From an uncultured Oscillospiraceae bacterium (lineage in GTDB: Bacteria; Bacillota; Clostridia; Oscillospirales; Oscillospiraceae), in NCBI GenBank assembly GCA_947624985.1, contig CANQMO010000010.1, forward strand, positions 27,402-91,401: a DNA stretch of 64,000 nucleotides. Reading direction: 5' to 3'. Below are positions 7,690 through 15,696 of the stretch, piece after piece. The notes beneath the pieces were generated by a model that was given only the letters and a program-made list of their open reading frames with translations, was not told the origin of the DNA and searched no databases. Made by a program: the position numbers and the translations under genes. Positions within the stretch are counted from its first letter, which is position 1, and each line of letters opens with the position of its first letter.

Positions 7690-9663
7690 ATGGAACACAC
7701 GATAGAGGCATACAATGCGCTTGTGGAGAAGCTTCTGGCGCTGTCCGTGGCCTATTACGACAACGACGCGCCTCTCGTCTCCGACTTTGAGTATGACCGG
7801 ATGAACAACGAGCTCAAGCGCATGGAGGCGGATCATCCGGAGTGGATACGGCCCGACTCGCCCACCCAGCATGTGGGCGGTCACGTCAGCGAGGCCTTTG
7901 CGCCGGTGGCCCATGAGGTGCCGCTGGAGAGCTTGCAGGACGTGTTCTCCTTTGAGGAGGTGGCCGCCTTCGTGGAAAAGATGGACACCGCGATGGAGGC
8001 CGCCCACGACTATGTGGCGGAGCCCAAGATCGACGGCCTGTCCGTCGCGGTGGAGTACCGGGACGGCAGGTTCTACCGTGGCGCCACCCGCGGCAACGGG
8101 GAAGTGGGGGAGGACGTGACGGAGAATCTCCGCACCATCCGCAGTCTGCCCAAAACGCTGAAAAAAGCGCCGCCGCGTATCATCGTCCGGGGCGAGGTGT
8201 ATATGTCCCACGATACCTTCCGCACCATCAACGCCCGGCGGGAGATGGAGGGACAGCCGCCGCTGGCCAATCCCCGCAACGCCGCCGCCGGGTCTCTCCG
8301 GCAGCAGGACCCCGCCGTCTGCGCCCAGCGGATGCTGGACGTGATCTTCTTCAATATCCAGCTTGCCGAGGGCGTCTCCTATTCGGACCACTTTGAGACG
8401 CTGGAGGCCATGGCCGCCATGGGTCTGCCCGTGGTGGCCCACACCCTCTGCAAAACGCCCGGGGACTGCACCGGCGCCATTGAGGCCATCGGAGAGGGCC
8501 GGGAGGGCTATCCCTTCGATATAGACGGAGCCGTCATCAAGCTGAACGATCTTGCCCAGCGCGCCGCCCTCGGCAGCACGGCCAAGTATCCCCGCTGGGC
8601 GGTGGCCTATAAGTATCCGCCCGAGAAAAAGCCCAGCCGGGTGGTGGATATCCTCATCCAGGTGGGACGCACCGGCGTTTTGACTCCCAAAGCCGTGATC
8701 GAGCCCATCCGGCTGGCCGGTACCACCGTCACGAACGCTACGCTCCATAACCAGGACTTCATTGAAAATCTTGGCGTGAACGTGGGGGACACGGTGCTGG
8801 TGCAAAAGGCGGGGGAGATCATTCCCGAGGTGCTGGAGGTCGTGAAGAAGCAGAGCGAGGGCGCGTTCCGTTTTCCGGCGGCGTGTCCCGCCTGCGGCGC
8901 GCCGGTGGTCCGGGACGAGGACGGCGCGGCCATCCGCTGCACCGGCGCGGAGTGTCCGGCCCAGCGGCTGCGGAACATCGTGCATTTTGCCTCCAAGGAC
9001 GCAATGGACATTGACGGCCTCGGTCCCGCTGTGGTGGAATCGCTGGATAAGGCGGGCCTCATCCGCACGCCCGCGGAGCTCTACAGCCTTGACGCCAAGT
9101 CTGTGGCGGCGGTGGACCGGATGGGGAAGAAGTCCGCGGAGAATCTGATCGCCAATCTGGAGGAGAGCAAGTCCCGGGGCCTGGCCCGGTTGCTGTGCGC
9201 TTTCGGTATCCGGCAGGTGGGCAGCAAGGCCGCCAGGGTGCTGGCCCGGCACTTCGCGACGCTGGACGAGCTCATGAACGCCACGGAGGAGCAGCTTACC
9301 GCCATCGAGGATGTGGGGCCCGTCACGGCAAAGTATATCGTTGACTGGTTCGACAGCCCTCAAAGTCTGCACCAGATAAGACTTTTACGGGAGGCGGGCG
9401 TTTCCTTTGCGAGTACGGAAGTGATCGCGGACGACCGCTTTGCCGGCAAGACCTTCGTGCTGACCGGCGCGCTGGAGCGGTTCACCCGCTCGGAGGCGGA
9501 GCAGATCATTGAGCGCTTCGGCGGCAAGGCGTCCGGCTCCGTATCGAAAAAGACATCCTATGTGCTGGCGGGTGCCAATCCCGGTTCCAAGCTCACCAAG
9601 GCGGAGAGCCTGGGCATTCCCGTCATCACGGAAGAGGACTTTGCCAGGCTTATAGAGGAATGA
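7690..9663 (+). CDS. ligA: NAD-dependent DNA ligase
   Basis: A 657-aa ligase sealing nicks during replication and repair. Domain order is complete: Ia domain, adenylation domain with the adenylated lysine K113 in EPKIDG, OB fold, a Cys4 zinc finger (CPACGAP ... CTGAECPAQ, about residues 399-423), helix-hairpin-helix repeats, and a C-terminal BRCT domain (about 580-657). Length is normal. It begins 3 nt after yunB and ends just before a bidirectional terminator shared with the converging cotJC gene. No PcrA helicase gene lies next to it, unlike in many Firmicutes. Confidence 0.97.
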   Translation: MEHTIEAYNALVEKLLALSVAYYDNDAPLVSDFEYDRMNNELKRMEADHPEWIRPDSPTQHVGGHVSEAFAPVAHEVPLESLQDVFSFEEVAAFVEKMDTAMEAAHDYVAEPKIDGLSVAVEYRDGRFYRGATRGNGEVGEDVTENLRTIRSLPKTLKKAPPRIIVRGEVYMSHDTFRTINARREMEGQPPLANPRNAAAGSLRQQDPAVCAQRMLDVIFFNIQLAEGVSYSDHFETLEAMAAMGLPVVAHTLCKTPGDCTGAIEAIGEGREGYPFDIDGAVIKLNDLAQRAALGSTAKYPRWAVAYKYPPEKKPSRVVDILIQVGRTGVLTPKAVIEPIRLAGTTVTNATLHNQDFIENLGVNVGDTVLVQKAGEIIPEVLEVVKKQSEGAFRFPAACPACGAPVVRDEDGAAIRCTGAECPAQRLRNIVHFASKDAMDIDGLGPAVVESLDKAGLIRTPAELYSLDAKSVAAVDRMGKKSAENLIANLEESKSRGLARLLCAFGIRQVGSKAARVLARHFATLDELMNATEEQLTAIEDVGPVTAKYIVDWFDSPQSLHQIRLLREAGVSFASTEVIADDRFAGKTFVLTGALERFTRSEAEQIIERFGGKASGSVSKKTSYVLAGANPGSKLTKAESLGIPVITEEDFARLIEE

Positions 9664-9664
9664 C

Positions 9665-9700
9665 AAGACCGGTCGGGTGATCCCGGCCGGTCTTTCTTAT
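9665..9700. terminator. Bidirectional terminator between ligA and cotJC
   Basis: A 13-bp stem with one G-T pair, AAGACCGGTCGGG (9665-9677) with CCCGGCCGGTCTT (9682-9694), followed by TCTTAT on the + strand. It lies between converging genes. Confidence 0.85.
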
Positions 9701-9704
9701 AACG

Positions 9705-10307
9705 TTACTTTTTCCTGTCGAACGCCGGGTTGACGGCGTACACGTTGCGCTGATCCATCCTGGAGGTGGCTATGCCCATGGCCTCGCCAAAACGCTGGAA
9801 GTGGACCACTTCCCGCTCCCGCAGGAAACGGATGGCGTCGATCACGTCCGGATCGTCGGCCATGCGCAGGATGTTATCGTAGGTCACCCGGGCCTTCTGC
9901 TCCGCGCCCATGTCCTCGGAAAGATCGGCGATCACGTCGCCTTTGACGGCGAAGCTGGCGGCATTGTAAGGCCAGCCGGCGGCGGCCTGGGCGTAAACGC
10001 CGGCGGTGTGGTCCACAAAATAGTCCTGGAACCCCGCTTTTTCCAGCTGCTCCACGGTCATATTCCGGGTCAGCTGATGAACGATCGTGCCGATCATCTC
10101 CAGATGTCCCAGCTCCTCTACGCCGATGTCGGTCAGAGTGGCTTTTACTTCCGGATAGGGCATGGAGTACCGCTGGCTCAGATACCGCAGGGACGCGCCG
10201 AGCTCTCCGTCCGGCCCACCATATTGGGTGATGATATACTTTGCCATGGCGGGGTTGGGATTTTTAATGCGGACAGGGTACTGCAATTTCTTCTCATATA
10301 CGAACAT
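9705..10307 (-). CDS. cotJC: Spore coat protein CotJC, manganese catalase family
   Basis: A 200-aa member of the dimanganese catalase family, coat type. The start MFVYEKKLQYPV and the ferritin-like helical bundle with DIGVEELGHLEMIG (about residues 61-74) and EREVVHFQRFGEAMG (near 165) carry the Glu/His ligands for the metals. In Bacillus the cotJ products are inner-coat proteins; in C. difficile the homologues have catalase activity. Its ATG shares one base with the stop of the upstream cotJA-cotJB gene (TAATG), which implies translational coupling. Transcription ends at the shared terminator with ligA. Confidence 0.93.
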   Translation of the reverse strand: MFVYEKKLQYPVRIKNPNPAMAKYIITQYGGPDGELGASLRYLSQRYSMPYPEVKATLTDIGVEELGHLEMIGTIVHQLTRNMTVEQLEKAGFQDYFVDHTAGVYAQAAAGWPYNAASFAVKGDVIADLSEDMGAEQKARVTYDNILRMADDPDVIDAIRFLREREVVHFQRFGEAMGIATSRMDQRNVYAVNPAFDRKK

Positions 10308-10753
10308 TATTTCTTACCAGCCTTTCCGCCCGCATTCCAGGGCCAGGGATCCTCGGGCCACACCCAGCAGTCGAACATGGCCGTGTCGGCGCGCATCACG
10401 GGACCGTACATCTCCACATAGCGCTTGCGGCCTTCCTTTGCCAGCGCGGTGAAGTTTTTCCAGGTCTTGAAAGCCTCCTGGTCGTTGGGATGGGTATCCA
10501 GATATAACGCCAGTTCCTGGCAGACGAAGTCAAGCGCCATCAGCTCGGTCTGCGGGGTCCTCTCCACAGGGCCGTTGGCGACATAGTCCATAAAAGGAAG
10601 ATCCAGCCCGGGGAACAGCGTGCCCTTGGCCAGGGCCTCGGCGCTGTCATAGGCCGGTTCCGCGCACTGCTGGGCGGCCAGCATAGGCACTGCCAGCGGC
10701 GCGCAGGAGGGCAGAGGGCCCTCTTTATAGGTACAGGAATCGTTGTTTTGCAA
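10307..10753 (-). CDS. Fused CotJA-CotJB spore coat protein
   Basis: One 148-aa frame contains both small CotJ proteins that are usually separate genes. The N-terminal part has the CotJA signature APLAVPMLA...YDSAEALAKGTLFPGLDLPF (about residues 18-55). It continues without a stop into the CotJB signature LALYLDTHPNDQEAF (about 75-90) and the C-terminal YGPVMR...WPEDPWPWN. The start is TTG 10753 with GGGGG 8 nt upstream; no ATG fits. A frameshift error in the sequence could also fuse two genes, but both signatures lie in one clean frame. It is coupled to cotJC by a 1-nt overlap. Confidence 0.8.
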   Translation of the reverse strand: MQNNDSCTYKEGPLPSCAPLAVPMLAAQQCAEPAYDSAEALAKGTLFPGLDLPFMDYVANGPVERTPQTELMALDFVCQELALYLDTHPNDQEAFKTWKNFTALAKEGRKRYVEMYGPVMRADTAMFDCWVWPEDPWPWNAGGKAGKK

Positions 10754-10774
10754 AAAAATTTCCCCCTTTGCACG

Positions 10775-10803
10775 CCATACTATGCAAAATGGGGAAAAGC
10801 CGT
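10775..10803 (-). promoter_or_regulatory. Possible sporulation sigma promoter for the cotJ operon
   Basis: On the minus strand AC (10803-10802), a 17-nt spacer and CATAGTATG (10784-10776) resemble the sigma-K form AC-N16/17-CATAnnnTA, apart from the last base. Sigma-E is the known regulator of cotJ in Bacillus, so the factor is uncertain. Confidence 0.35.
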
Positions 10804-10812
10804 GATTCCTAA

Positions 10813-10847
10813 TAAAAAATCCCCCGCGCAGAGCATTTCTGCGCGGG
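10813..10847 (-). terminator. Intrinsic terminator of pfp
   Basis: On the minus strand a 10-bp stem, CCCGCGCAGA (10847-10838) with TCTGCGCGGG (10832-10823), is followed by GGATTTTTTATT. It separates pfp from the cotJ operon. Confidence 0.92.
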
Positions 10848-10857
10848 AGACGTTGTC

Positions 10858-12099
10858 TTACGCCAGGACCTTTTTGAGCTTGGCATAACGGGGGAGGGAG
10901 CACTCGGTGGGGCGCTCGGGCTCGCCCTGGATCAGAGGCAGCGCGTAATCGATGAAGTCCTTGGTCACAAAGTTGTGCTCCGGAGTGATCCACTCCAGGG
11001 GGACCTTCTTTTCCGCATTGGCCACGGAGGTGAGGGGCAGGAGGATGATGTTGCACTTGTAGCCGCCCTTTTCGTCGGTCGCGCGCTCGAAGGCCACCAT
11101 CTTGCCGGTCTCGCCCTGAACGGCGGCCCGGACGGCCATCCGCCCGGCGAGCTCCGCTTCCTCCACGTCGGTCTTGGAGGCCAGGTGAGCACCGCAGCGC
11201 TGCAACAGGCTGAGCTCGATGGGACGCACCTTGGCGCCGGTGCGCTCTTTCACCAGCTCGCTGAGACGGGCGGCCAAACCGCCCAGCTGGGCATGGCCAA
11301 AGCCGTCGGTAGAGCTGGTCTTGGCCTCGGACACGAAGGTGCCGTCGGCAAAGTGCAGGCCCTCGGACACCGCCACAAGGCAGCTGCCCTTTTCCTTATA
11401 AATGCGTTCCACGTCGTTCAGGAACGCCTCCTGATCGAAATCAAGCTCCGGCAGGTAGACAAGGTCGGGGCCCGCTCCGAAATGGGTCGCCAGAGCGGCG
11501 GAGGCGGCCAGCCACCCGGCGTGGCGGCCCATGATCTCCATGATGGTCACCTGACCGGTGGGGTAGACCCGCCCGTCCTTGGAGACCTCCATGGCGCTGG
11601 TGGCGATATATTTGGCGGCGGAGGCGAAGCCGGGGCAGTGGTCGGTGCCATATAGATCGTTGTCGATGGTCTTGGGAATGCCCATCACACGGCAGTCCCA
11701 GCCGGACTTGGACATGAAGCGGCTGATCTTGTCGCAGGTGTCCATAGAGTCGTTGCCGCCGTTATAGAAGAAATAGCGCACGTTGTGCTTTTTAAACACT
11801 TCAAGGATACGCTTATAATCGGTGTCGTCCTTCTCGGGATCGGCCAGCTTATACCGGCAGGAGCCCAGTTCGGAGGCGGGGGTGTTCTTGAGGTAGGCAA
11901 GCTCTTGGGGGTCCTCCAGACCCATGTCATAGAGCTTATCGTTCAGCACGCCGGTGATACCGTGGTCCGCGCCCAGCACCTGGGTGATGTCCTCTGCGGC
12001 CAGGGCCTCGGAGATCGCGCCGTACGCGCTGGCGTTGATGACCGACGTGGGGCCGCCGGACTGCCCGATTATGCAGGCGCCAACAAGTTTATCTGCCAT
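10858..12099 (-). CDS. pfp: Pyrophosphate--fructose 6-phosphate 1-phosphotransferase
   Basis: A 413-aa phosphofructokinase that converts fructose 6-phosphate to the 1,6-bisphosphate. Phosphate-donor residues point to pyrophosphate: GGNDSMDT instead of the ATP-type GGDGS, and MGIPKTIDNDL with Lys in the position typical of PPi enzymes. Near the N terminus GQSGGPTSVIN forms the nucleotide/PPi loop. ATG 12099 is preceded by GGAGG about 8 nt upstream; an extended frame reaching back into the fba promoter is not used. It is transcribed divergently from fba, which encodes the next glycolytic step, so the intergenic region likely coordinates both. Confidence 0.9.
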   Translation of the reverse strand: MADKLVGACIIGQSGGPTSVINASAYGAISEALAAEDITQVLGADHGITGVLNDKLYDMGLEDPQELAYLKNTPASELGSCRYKLADPEKDDTDYKRILEVFKKHNVRYFFYNGGNDSMDTCDKISRFMSKSGWDCRVMGIPKTIDNDLYGTDHCPGFASAAKYIATSAMEVSKDGRVYPTGQVTIMEIMGRHAGWLAASAALATHFGAGPDLVYLPELDFDQEAFLNDVERIYKEKGSCLVAVSEGLHFADGTFVSEAKTSSTDGFGHAQLGGLAARLSELVKERTGAKVRPIELSLLQRCGAHLASKTDVEEAELAGRMAVRAAVQGETGKMVAFERATDEKGGYKCNIILLPLTSVANAEKKVPLEWITPEHNFVTKDFIDYALPLIQGEPERPTECSLPRYAKLKKVLA

Positions 12100-12126
12100 G
12101 TTTTTATCCTCCAAAAAATGTTTTTG

Positions 12127-12155
12127 TTGATTATAACATAAATGTGCGGTAAAAT
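12127..12155 (+). promoter_or_regulatory. Promoter of fba, overlapping the divergent pfp promoter
   Basis: On the plus strand TTGATT (12127-12132), 17 nt, TAAAAT (12150-12155). On the minus strand TATAAT (12135-12130) with a weak TTTATT-like -35 box serves pfp. The two promoters overlap within 94 bp, so their use may be mutually exclusive. Confidence 0.7.
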
Positions 12156-12193
12156 AAAGAGCATGGAAAAATATTGTAAAGGAGATCTTTCTT

Positions 12194-13162
12194 ATGCCTC
12201 TCGTAACCTCTACTGAAATGTTCAAGAAGGCCTATGACGGCGGTTATGCCATCGGCGCCTTCAACGTCAACAACATGGAGATCGTCCAGGGTATCACCGA
12301 GGCCTGCCGCGAGGAGCACGCCCCCGTCATCCTGCAGGTGTCCAAAGGCGCCCGCGCCTACGCCAACCACACCTATCTGGTGAAGCTGGTGGAGGCCGCC
12401 GTGGCCGAGTGCCCGGAGATCCCCGTGGTGCTGCACCTTGACCATGGCCCCGACTTTGAGACCTGCAAAAGCTGCATTGACGGCGGCTTCACCTCTGTCA
12501 TGATCGACGCCTCCGGCGAGCCCTTTGCCAAGAATATCGAGATCACCCGCAAGGTGGTGGAGTATGCCCATGACCACGGCGTGGTCGTGGAGGCCGAGCT
12601 CGGCACGCTGGCCGGCGTGGAGGATGACGTGAAGGTGTCTGCCGAGGATTCCAGCTACACCCGTCCCGAGGAAGTGGAGGAGTTCGTCTCCAAGACCGGC
12701 TGCGACAGCCTGGCCATCGCCATCGGCACCAGCCACGGCGCTTACAAGTTCACCGCCGCCCAGTGCACCCGCAACGAGAAGGGTATCCTGGTCCCGCCTC
12801 CTCTGCGGTTCGACGTGCTGGAGGAGGTCTCCAAGCGTCTGCCCGGCTTCCCCATCGTGCTGCACGGCTCTTCCTCCGTGCCCCAGGAGTATGTGAAGAT
12901 GATAAACACCCACGGCGGCAAAATGCCCGACGCCGTCGGCATCCCCGAGGAGCAGCTTCGCAAGGCCGCGACCATGAGCGTTTGCAAGATCAACATCGAC
13001 TCCGATCTGCGTCTGGCCATGACCGGCACCATCCGTCAGTTCTTCGACGAGCACCCCGACAAGTTTGACCCCCGCGAGTATCTGAAGCCCGCCCGCGCCA
13101 ATATCAAGGAGCTGGTGCGTCACAAGCTGGTGGACGTGCTGGGCTGCAACGGCAAAGCCTGA
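12194..13162 (+). CDS. fba: Class II fructose-bisphosphate aldolase
   Basis: A 322-aa zinc-dependent aldolase that splits fructose 1,6-bisphosphate in glycolysis. Family signatures are present: GAFNVNNMEI at about residues 20-29, the zinc-ligand segment VVLHLDHGPDF (about 79-89), VEAELGTLAG (about 134-143), AIGTSHGAYKF (about 177-187) and the phosphate-binding FPIVLHGSSSVP (about 220-231). The start ATG 12194 follows AAGGAG with about 8 nt spacing. The gene is followed after only 4 nt by a degenerate P-type ATPase gene that has no clear ribosome binding site of its own, so the two are probably translationally coupled. Confidence 0.96.
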   Translation: MPLVTSTEMFKKAYDGGYAIGAFNVNNMEIVQGITEACREEHAPVILQVSKGARAYANHTYLVKLVEAAVAECPEIPVVLHLDHGPDFETCKSCIDGGFTSVMIDASGEPFAKNIEITRKVVEYAHDHGVVVEAELGTLAGVEDDVKVSAEDSSYTRPEEVEEFVSKTGCDSLAIAIGTSHGAYKFTAAQCTRNEKGILVPPPLRFDVLEEVSKRLPGFPIVLHGSSSVPQEYVKMINTHGGKMPDAVGIPEEQLRKAATMSVCKINIDSDLRLAMTGTIRQFFDEHPDKFDPREYLKPARANIKELVRHKLVDVLGCNGKA

Positions 13163-13166
13163 TCGA

Positions 13167-14867
13167 ATGGGCTTTCTGCGGGAGATAAAAGAGGCCGTAG
13201 CCGGTCACGGACACGACTGTACCTGCGACAGCTGCATGGCAGAACACCACCACGAGCGGCACGGTTTCGACACGGTGATGGTCTGGCGGCTGATCGCGGC
13301 GGCGGCGCTGTTCGTGGGCGCTTTGGTGTCGGAAAGCGTTCTTCCCTGGCTCTCCCTGACGCTCAATGTGCTTGCCATCCTGTGCGCAGGCTATGACGTG
13401 TTCATCCGGGCCGTGGCGAACATTTTCCACAAGCGCCTTTTTGACGAGAGCCTGCTCATGAGCGTGGTAGCCGTCGCTTCGGTGATCATCAACGAGGCCA
13501 GCGAGGGCGCTTCCGTCATGATCCTCTATCAGCTTGGCGAGCTCTTTCAGGGCTGCGCCGTGGCGAAGGTGCGTCAAAATATCGAGGGGCTCATGGAGAA
13601 CCGCTCGCCGGAGGCCAGCGCCGTTCTGGCGGATGTGCGCTCCGACAAGGGTCCCAAGGGCCGCACGGAAGAATTTATCACCCATTTTGCCCGTATCTAT
13701 ACCCCCGTCGTCATCGGCATTGCCGCGGTCATCGCCATTTTCCTGCCGTTCGTGCTGCACACAACGGTCACCGAGGGCGTATACCGGGCCCTCGTGCTCA
13801 TGGTGATCGCCTGTCCCTGCGCCATCGTCATCTCTGTCCCGCTCAGCTACTTTGCGGGTATCGGCGGCGCCACGAGACAGGGTATCCTGTTCAAGAGCAC
13901 CTGCGCCATGGACGACGTGTCCCGGGTCAAAGCCGTGGTCTTTGACAAGACCGGCGCTCTGGAGGGACAGGGGCTTCGGGTCGTGTCCATCAAGAGTGAG
14001 AAGATCGACCCGGACGTGCTTTTGCGCATTGCCGCACACGCCTGCGCGTACTCCGACGCGCCGTATGCGGAGGGGATCAAAAGCTCCTATAAGGGCGTTA
14101 TCTACATCGAGCTCATCCAGAGCTTCCATCAGCAGGAGACCGGTTTCGGTATCACGGTGGAGGTGGACGGGGTCCAGATCATTCTGGGCCTGCCCGACTT
14201 TCTGCGGGAGCACGGCGTCGAGCCCGGCGCGGATACGGTGGATGAAGAGTCCGTTTTTCTGGCCATCGACGGTCAGTACGCGGGACGTATCACCTTTGGC
14301 AGCGTGGCCAAGCCCGATGTGCCCGGCACGGTGACGGTCCTGTCCTGGGATCGGAGCAGGGAAGTGGCCATGCTGGCGGACGAGAGCCCCGCCGCTACGG
14401 AGAAGTTCGCCAAGCAGGTCGGTATCGACGAGTTTTATTCCAATTGCCACCCCTCGGAAAAGGTGGCGGTGGTCAAGCAGATCCAAAACCGGCAGATCCG
14501 GCGCGGCACGCTCATGTTCGTGGGCGACGCGGAGACGAGCGGCGAGTGTATCCGCGAGGCGGACGTGGGCGTGAGCCTGAACGGCGCCCGGTCCGACGCA
14601 GCGATCCAGGCGGCGGACGTGGTCATCATGGGTGCGTCCCCGTCAAAAGTCGTGGCGGCCATGTCCGCAGCCAAACACACCCGCTCCATCGTCTGCCAGA
14701 ACATTCTCTTCGCCCTTACCTTCAAGGCGATCATCCTGGTGCTGGATATGTTCGGCACCTGCCCGCTGTGGCTGGCTGTGTTTGCCGACGTGGGCGTGGC
14801 GCTGCTGGCCGTGCTCAACTCCCTGCGGGCTTTCCTCATCCGCGAGCCGGTGATACCGGAAAAATGA
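13167..14867 (+). CDS. Degenerate P1B-type ATPase homologue (probable pseudoenzyme)
   Basis: An intact 566-aa frame homologous to CadA/ZntA heavy-metal ATPases. Retained: a His/Cys-rich N terminus (residues 10-33), membrane segments, CPC (216-218), the phosphorylation-site DKTG with D260, and the last membrane pair (FADVGVALLAVLNSLR). Lost: nearly the whole actuator domain, since the chain runs from NIEGLMENRSPEAS directly to TEEFITHFARIYTPVV with no TGES; LTGD is replaced by LADE; GDGxNDxP is replaced by GDAETSGE (453-460); the nucleotide-site HP is altered. It cannot complete a normal transport cycle as known for the family. No stop or frameshift is present, so selection for another role, such as metal sensing or regulation, is inferred. 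Confidence 0.85.
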   Translation: MGFLREIKEAVAGHGHDCTCDSCMAEHHHERHGFDTVMVWRLIAAAALFVGALVSESVLPWLSLTLNVLAILCAGYDVFIRAVANIFHKRLFDESLLMSVVAVASVIINEASEGASVMILYQLGELFQGCAVAKVRQNIEGLMENRSPEASAVLADVRSDKGPKGRTEEFITHFARIYTPVVIGIAAVIAIFLPFVLHTTVTEGVYRALVLMVIACPCAIVISVPLSYFAGIGGATRQGILFKSTCAMDDVSRVKAVVFDKTGALEGQGLRVVSIKSEKIDPDVLLRIAAHACAYSDAPYAEGIKSSYKGVIYIELIQSFHQQETGFGITVEVDGVQIILGLPDFLREHGVEPGADTVDEESVFLAIDGQYAGRITFGSVAKPDVPGTVTVLSWDRSREVAMLADESPAATEKFAKQVGIDEFYSNCHPSEKVAVVKQIQNRQIRRGTLMFVGDAETSGECIREADVGVSLNGARSDAAIQAADVVIMGASPSKVVAAMSAAKHTRSIVCQNILFALTFKAIILVLDMFGTCPLWLAVFADVGVALLAVLNSLRAFLIREPVIPEK

Positions 14868-14881
14868 AACGATACCCTCTG

Positions 14882-14916
14882 CCGCCCCGGAGCTTGCTCC
14901 GGGGCGGTACTTTTTT
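14882..14916 (+). terminator. Intrinsic terminator of the fba operon
   Basis: A 10-bp stem, CCGCCCCGGA (14882-14891) with TCCGGGGCGG (14898-14907), followed by TAC and six Ts. Confidence 0.93.
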
Positions 14917-14921
14917 CTAAA

Positions 14922-14974
14922 CTTAATGAAATCTTAAGAAATTAACTCTTTCATCTTTTTGTAACTTGTGTTAC
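14922..14974 (+). promoter_or_regulatory. Tandem repeat and dyad upstream of the two-component operon
   Basis: Two direct 11-bp repeats, CTTAATGAAAT (14922-14932) and CTTAAGAAATT (14933-14943), have the one-helical-turn period used by OmpR-family regulators. A dyad GTAAC-TTGT-GTTAC (14961-14974) follows. Autoregulation by the downstream response regulator is inferred. No convincing -35/-10 pair was assigned. Confidence 0.45.
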
Positions 14975-14999
14975 ATTGATAACAAGAGGAGGGGATCGT

Positions 15000-15692
15000 G
15001 TGTATACCGTTCTGATCTGTGACGACGACCGGGATATCCGCCGGGCGCTGAACATCTATCTCACCGGCGCCGGCTATCAGGTATTGGAGGCGGCCAATGG
15101 ACGCGACGCGCTGAGCATTGCCGAAAGGGAAGAGGTCCACCTGATCCTTCTTGACATCATGATGCCGGACCTGGACGGCGTATCCGCACTGAGCCTGCTG
15201 CGGGAGCGCAGCAACGTTCCGGTGATCCTGCTCACCGCCAAAAGCGAGGATAAGGACAAGATCATGGGGCTGGAACTGGGCGCGGACGACTATGTGACCA
15301 AGCCCTTCAACGCCCAGGAGCTGCTGGCCCGTGTGAACGCGCTGCTGCGGCGGTACATACATATGAACACGAGCGTATCGGAAAAGAAAACATCCTGCCT
15401 GGTGCTGGGCGGCATAGAGCTGGACGACGACACCAAGACCGTTCTGCTGGACGGGGAGGAGGTCGTCATCACGCCGAAGGAGTATGACATACTGAAATTC
15501 TTCATGGAGAACCCGGGGAAGGTGTTTTCCAGCCGGGAGATCTATCGCCGGGTCTGGCAGGACAAGCCCATGGGAGCGGAAGGGACGGTCCCGGTGCACA
15601 TCCGCCATCTGCGGGAAAAGCTGGAGATCGACCCAGCCTCTCCCCGCTATCTGAAGGTGGTCTGGGGCAAGGGCTACAAGCTGGAGGGGTGA
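15000..15692 (+). CDS. OmpR/PhoB family response regulator
   Basis: A 230-aa two-component regulator. The receiver domain has the acidic pair DDD (residues 8-10), phosphoacceptor D52 in LLDIMMPDLDG, and the conserved Lys in VTKPFNAQEL (near 103). The C-terminal winged helix (about 130-230) has the recognition region VPVHIRHLREKLE. I chose GTG 15000 because AGAGGAGGGG lies 6-15 nt upstream and the protein then starts directly at the first beta strand; an upstream TTG at 14976 would place the ribosome binding site inside the coding region. It is followed 4 nt later by its cognate kinase gene. Confidence 0.93.
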   Translation: MYTVLICDDDRDIRRALNIYLTGAGYQVLEAANGRDALSIAEREEVHLILLDIMMPDLDGVSALSLLRERSNVPVILLTAKSEDKDKIMGLELGADDYVTKPFNAQELLARVNALLRRYIHMNTSVSEKKTSCLVLGGIELDDDTKTVLLDGEEVVITPKEYDILKFFMENPGKVFSSREIYRRVWQDKPMGAEGTVPVHIRHLREKLEIDPASPRYLKVVWGKGYKLEG

Positions 15693-15696
15693 GTAT

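Noticed and set aside
10754..11056. Extension of the CotJ fusion frame upstream of 10753
   Set aside because: It runs through the pfp terminator and coding region in a shadow frame; the ribosome binding site supports TTG 10753.
12100..12225. A longer N terminus for the phosphofructokinase
   Set aside because: The extension would cover the divergent promoter region and is not present in the family; GGAGG precedes ATG 12099.
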